Shown piece after piece: positions 62,626-64,000 of a DNA stretch of 64,000 nucleotides. Every line of letters starts with the position of its first letter. Position 1 is the stretch's first letter. The notes below the pieces were generated by a model. It had not been told where the DNA came from and ran no database searches. It saw only the letters and a list, made by a program, of their open reading frames with translations. The position numbers were made by a program, and so were the translations under genes. Location: positions 1-64,000 of the forward strand of contig CAZVRZ010000003.1 in assembly GCA_964629965.1 (NCBI GenBank), given 5' to 3'. Origin of the DNA: CAZVRZ01 sp964629965 (lineage in GTDB: Bacteria > Chloroflexota > Anaerolineae > Anaerolineales > UBA4823).

Positions 62626-63818
62626 CCACCACCGCTCCCAAACCCATTCGCTCGCTCTGGCAGCGCCTGTTCGTTTGGGGCGCGCTGATCTTATCATTGG
62701 GCCTGCTTAGCCAGTTGAAATTTCAAGCGCCTTTATATGACTTTGTGGCCTATTGGTCGGCCGGCCGCCTGATCTCCCAGGGAGAAAATCCTTACAACAC
62801 CGAAGCACTCTTACATATCCAACTCAAAGAAGGTTGGTTCCTGGATCAGCCGCTCAGGTTGTGGAATCCACCCTGGGCAATGCCCTTGCTGATCCCTTTT
62901 GGCCTGCCAGGCTATAACGCCAGCCGGATGTTTTGGTTCTTGTGCGAGGTCGCCATCATCGTCCTGGCCGCCATACAGAGCTGGAAGCTGTATCAAGGCC
63001 CGCCGCGGGCCGCGTGGCTGGGGTTGGTGTGCAGCGTGATCTACGGCCCAACCATCGTCGTGATGCTGCTCGGGCAGATCACGCCATTCATCTTACTGGG
63101 CATCGTTGGTTTTCTGACCTTTGTCCAAGAAGGCCCTCCAGGTGATAAACTGAAGAAGTACCGTCCATGGCTGGCAGGCGCGGCGGCCTCCCTGATCAGC
63201 TTCAAGCCCCAGCTTCTCTTCCTTTTCTGGATTGTCCTGGCGCTGTGGGTTATCCGCCAGCGGCGCTGGGAGGTAGCAATTGCCTGCGGGGGCACTGCGC
63301 TGGCTGGGCTGGGTATCGCCATGCTCTTCAACCCGCCCATCCTTTCGAATTACCTGGCTGCAACCGCCAGTTACCCGCCCAATTACTTTGCTACACCCAC
63401 TTTTGGCTATTACCTGCGGGTCTGGTTTGGATTAGAACACTTCTGGTTGCAATTCGTACCGCCTATCCTTGGAATAGCCTGGCTGCTATTATATTGGCGA
63501 GCCCGACGCGCCGGCTGGGAGTGGAAACAAGAAATGCCAGTGATCATGTTCGCCTCCATCCTGACAAGCTCCTTCACCTGGAATCACGACCAGATCATCT
63601 TGATCCCTGCAATCGCCCAGGTATGCACCTGGCTGCTCATACCACCTCAGCAGATCAAAGGCGGGCTCATCCTGGCAGCCTTCCTGGCCTTGAACGTCGC
63701 CGGGATCGCCATGCGCTCGCGGTACGATGAATCTACGCTGATCTGGATTGCTCCCCTGCTGCTGCTGCTTTACCTGGCTGCCCGGCAGGCTCCTCGACAA
63801 GCTCGTTTTTCTTCTTAG
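62622..63818 (+). CDS. GT87-family membrane glycosyltransferase-like protein, copy 3
   Basis: A 398-residue paralogue with the same layout: first-loop motif YDFVAYWSAGRLISQGENPY near 37, GQITPFILLGIVGFL, LISFKPQLLFLFW and ATPTFGYYLRVWFGLEHFW. Copies 1 and 3 share more of these segments (GQITPWVLLG, LIAIKPQLFYLFW, WATPTLGGYLRLLFG) than either does with copy 2, so they look like the closer pair. The ATG overlaps copy 2 by 4 bp. Confidence 0.84.
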   Translation: MTTTAPKPIRSLWQRLFVWGALILSLGLLSQLKFQAPLYDFVAYWSAGRLISQGENPYNTEALLHIQLKEGWFLDQPLRLWNPPWAMPLLIPFGLPGYNASRMFWFLCEVAIIVLAAIQSWKLYQGPPRAAWLGLVCSVIYGPTIVVMLLGQITPFILLGIVGFLTFVQEGPPGDKLKKYRPWLAGAAASLISFKPQLLFLFWIVLALWVIRQRRWEVAIACGGTALAGLGIAMLFNPPILSNYLAATASYPPNYFATPTFGYYLRVWFGLEHFWLQFVPPILGIAWLLLYWRARRAGWEWKQEMPVIMFASILTSSFTWNHDQIILIPAIAQVCTWLLIPPQQIKGGLILAAFLALNVAGIAMRSRYDESTLIWIAPLLLLLYLAARQAPRQARFSS

Positions 63819-63828
63819 GGAGTATGCT

Positions 63829-64000
63829 GTGACCGTCGATCGCACCTCTCGAAAATTCTTCACCCTGCCGCACCTGAGCACCGATGAATTGTGGCCGCTG
63901 GTGATCCTGGCCGGTTTCAGCTTTTTTGCATCCCTGACGCCGCTGCCCCCCAACGATTTTTGGTGGCACTTGAAGATTGGCGAGCTGATCTTCAACCAGG
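63829..64000 (+). CDS. Membrane protein, N-terminal part only (cut by window edge)
   Basis: The first 57 residues of a gene that runs off the window. GTG 63829 has GGGAG upstream and starts 10 bp after the third GT87 gene. A hydrophobic segment (about 23-38) is followed by PPNDFWWHLKIGELIF, a motif like the first exported loop of GT39/GT-C-type membrane glycosyltransferases. It probably continues the operon. Confidence 0.6.
   Translation, partial: MTVDRTSRKFFTLPHLSTDELWPLVILAGFSFFASLTPLPPNDFWWHLKIGELIFNQ

Overview
The window (about 53% GC by eye) looks like a chromosome segment of a Chloroflexota bacterium, most likely class Anaerolineae. The grounds are a secretin-less Tad (Flp) pilus cluster, secreted proteins with long Thr/Pro linkers and cohesin domains, an adenylyl cyclase-ATPase giant like animal soluble cyclase, PrsW and MinD-like proteins in unusual operons, and T. 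maritima/Chloroflexi-style glycogen enzymes. No tRNA, rRNA, CRISPR array, prophage or insertion sequence was found, so this is ordinary core and accessory chromosome, densely coding on both strands.

Layout. 0.1-1.5 kb: a GAF/PP2C phosphatase. 1.5-12.5 kb: alpha-glucan storage (an unusual GH13 protein, GH57 hydrolase, glgA-glgC-malQ operon, CBM9-like lipoprotein). The non-coding stretch at 6.58-7.0 kb carries two 68-bp repeats and a promoter element shared with the lipoprotein gene. 12.6-15.7 kb: a Nudix/winged-helix regulator, then aspS on the minus strand, with a probable 6S RNA downstream and an attenuator leader upstream. 15.7-22.6 kb: two secreted cohesin proteins and a LacI-type regulator. 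22.8-25.3 kb: metY-metA, synthesising methionine through O-acetylhomoserine, behind a leader with a strong terminator. 25.3-30.6 kb: SMP-30 lactonase, class V aminotransferase, oligoendopeptidase F, class I aminotransferase.

30.6-43.1 kb is the most interesting part. It holds a tandem-domain class III cyclase fused to an ATPase, a cyclic-nucleotide-binding protein, a MinD-like ATPase and a small winged-helix protein. These are followed by an ECF sigma factor, a membrane anti-sigma candidate, a membrane-anchored beta-propeller protein, a PrsW protease, and a second MinD-like/zinc-finger/winged-helix set. The two MinD-plus-helix pairs are clearly duplicates, and the whole reads as a signalling locus whose output is unknown.

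43.2-51.7 kb is housekeeping on the minus strand: DUF167, YggT, YggS, PgeF, a glutaredoxin-DUF2085 fusion, CcdA, an L,D-transpeptidase, a thioredoxin lipoprotein, folB/folE, hpf and comF. 51.8-58.2 kb is a Tad pilus operon (flp, cpaB, tadZ, tadA, tadB, tadC in transcription order), including a 50-residue pilin. 58.3-60.1 kb is a NarL-type response regulator and soluble histidine kinase. 60.2-64.0 kb has three tandem GT87-like membrane glycosyltransferases with 4-bp overlaps, and the start of a fourth membrane protein cut by the window edge.
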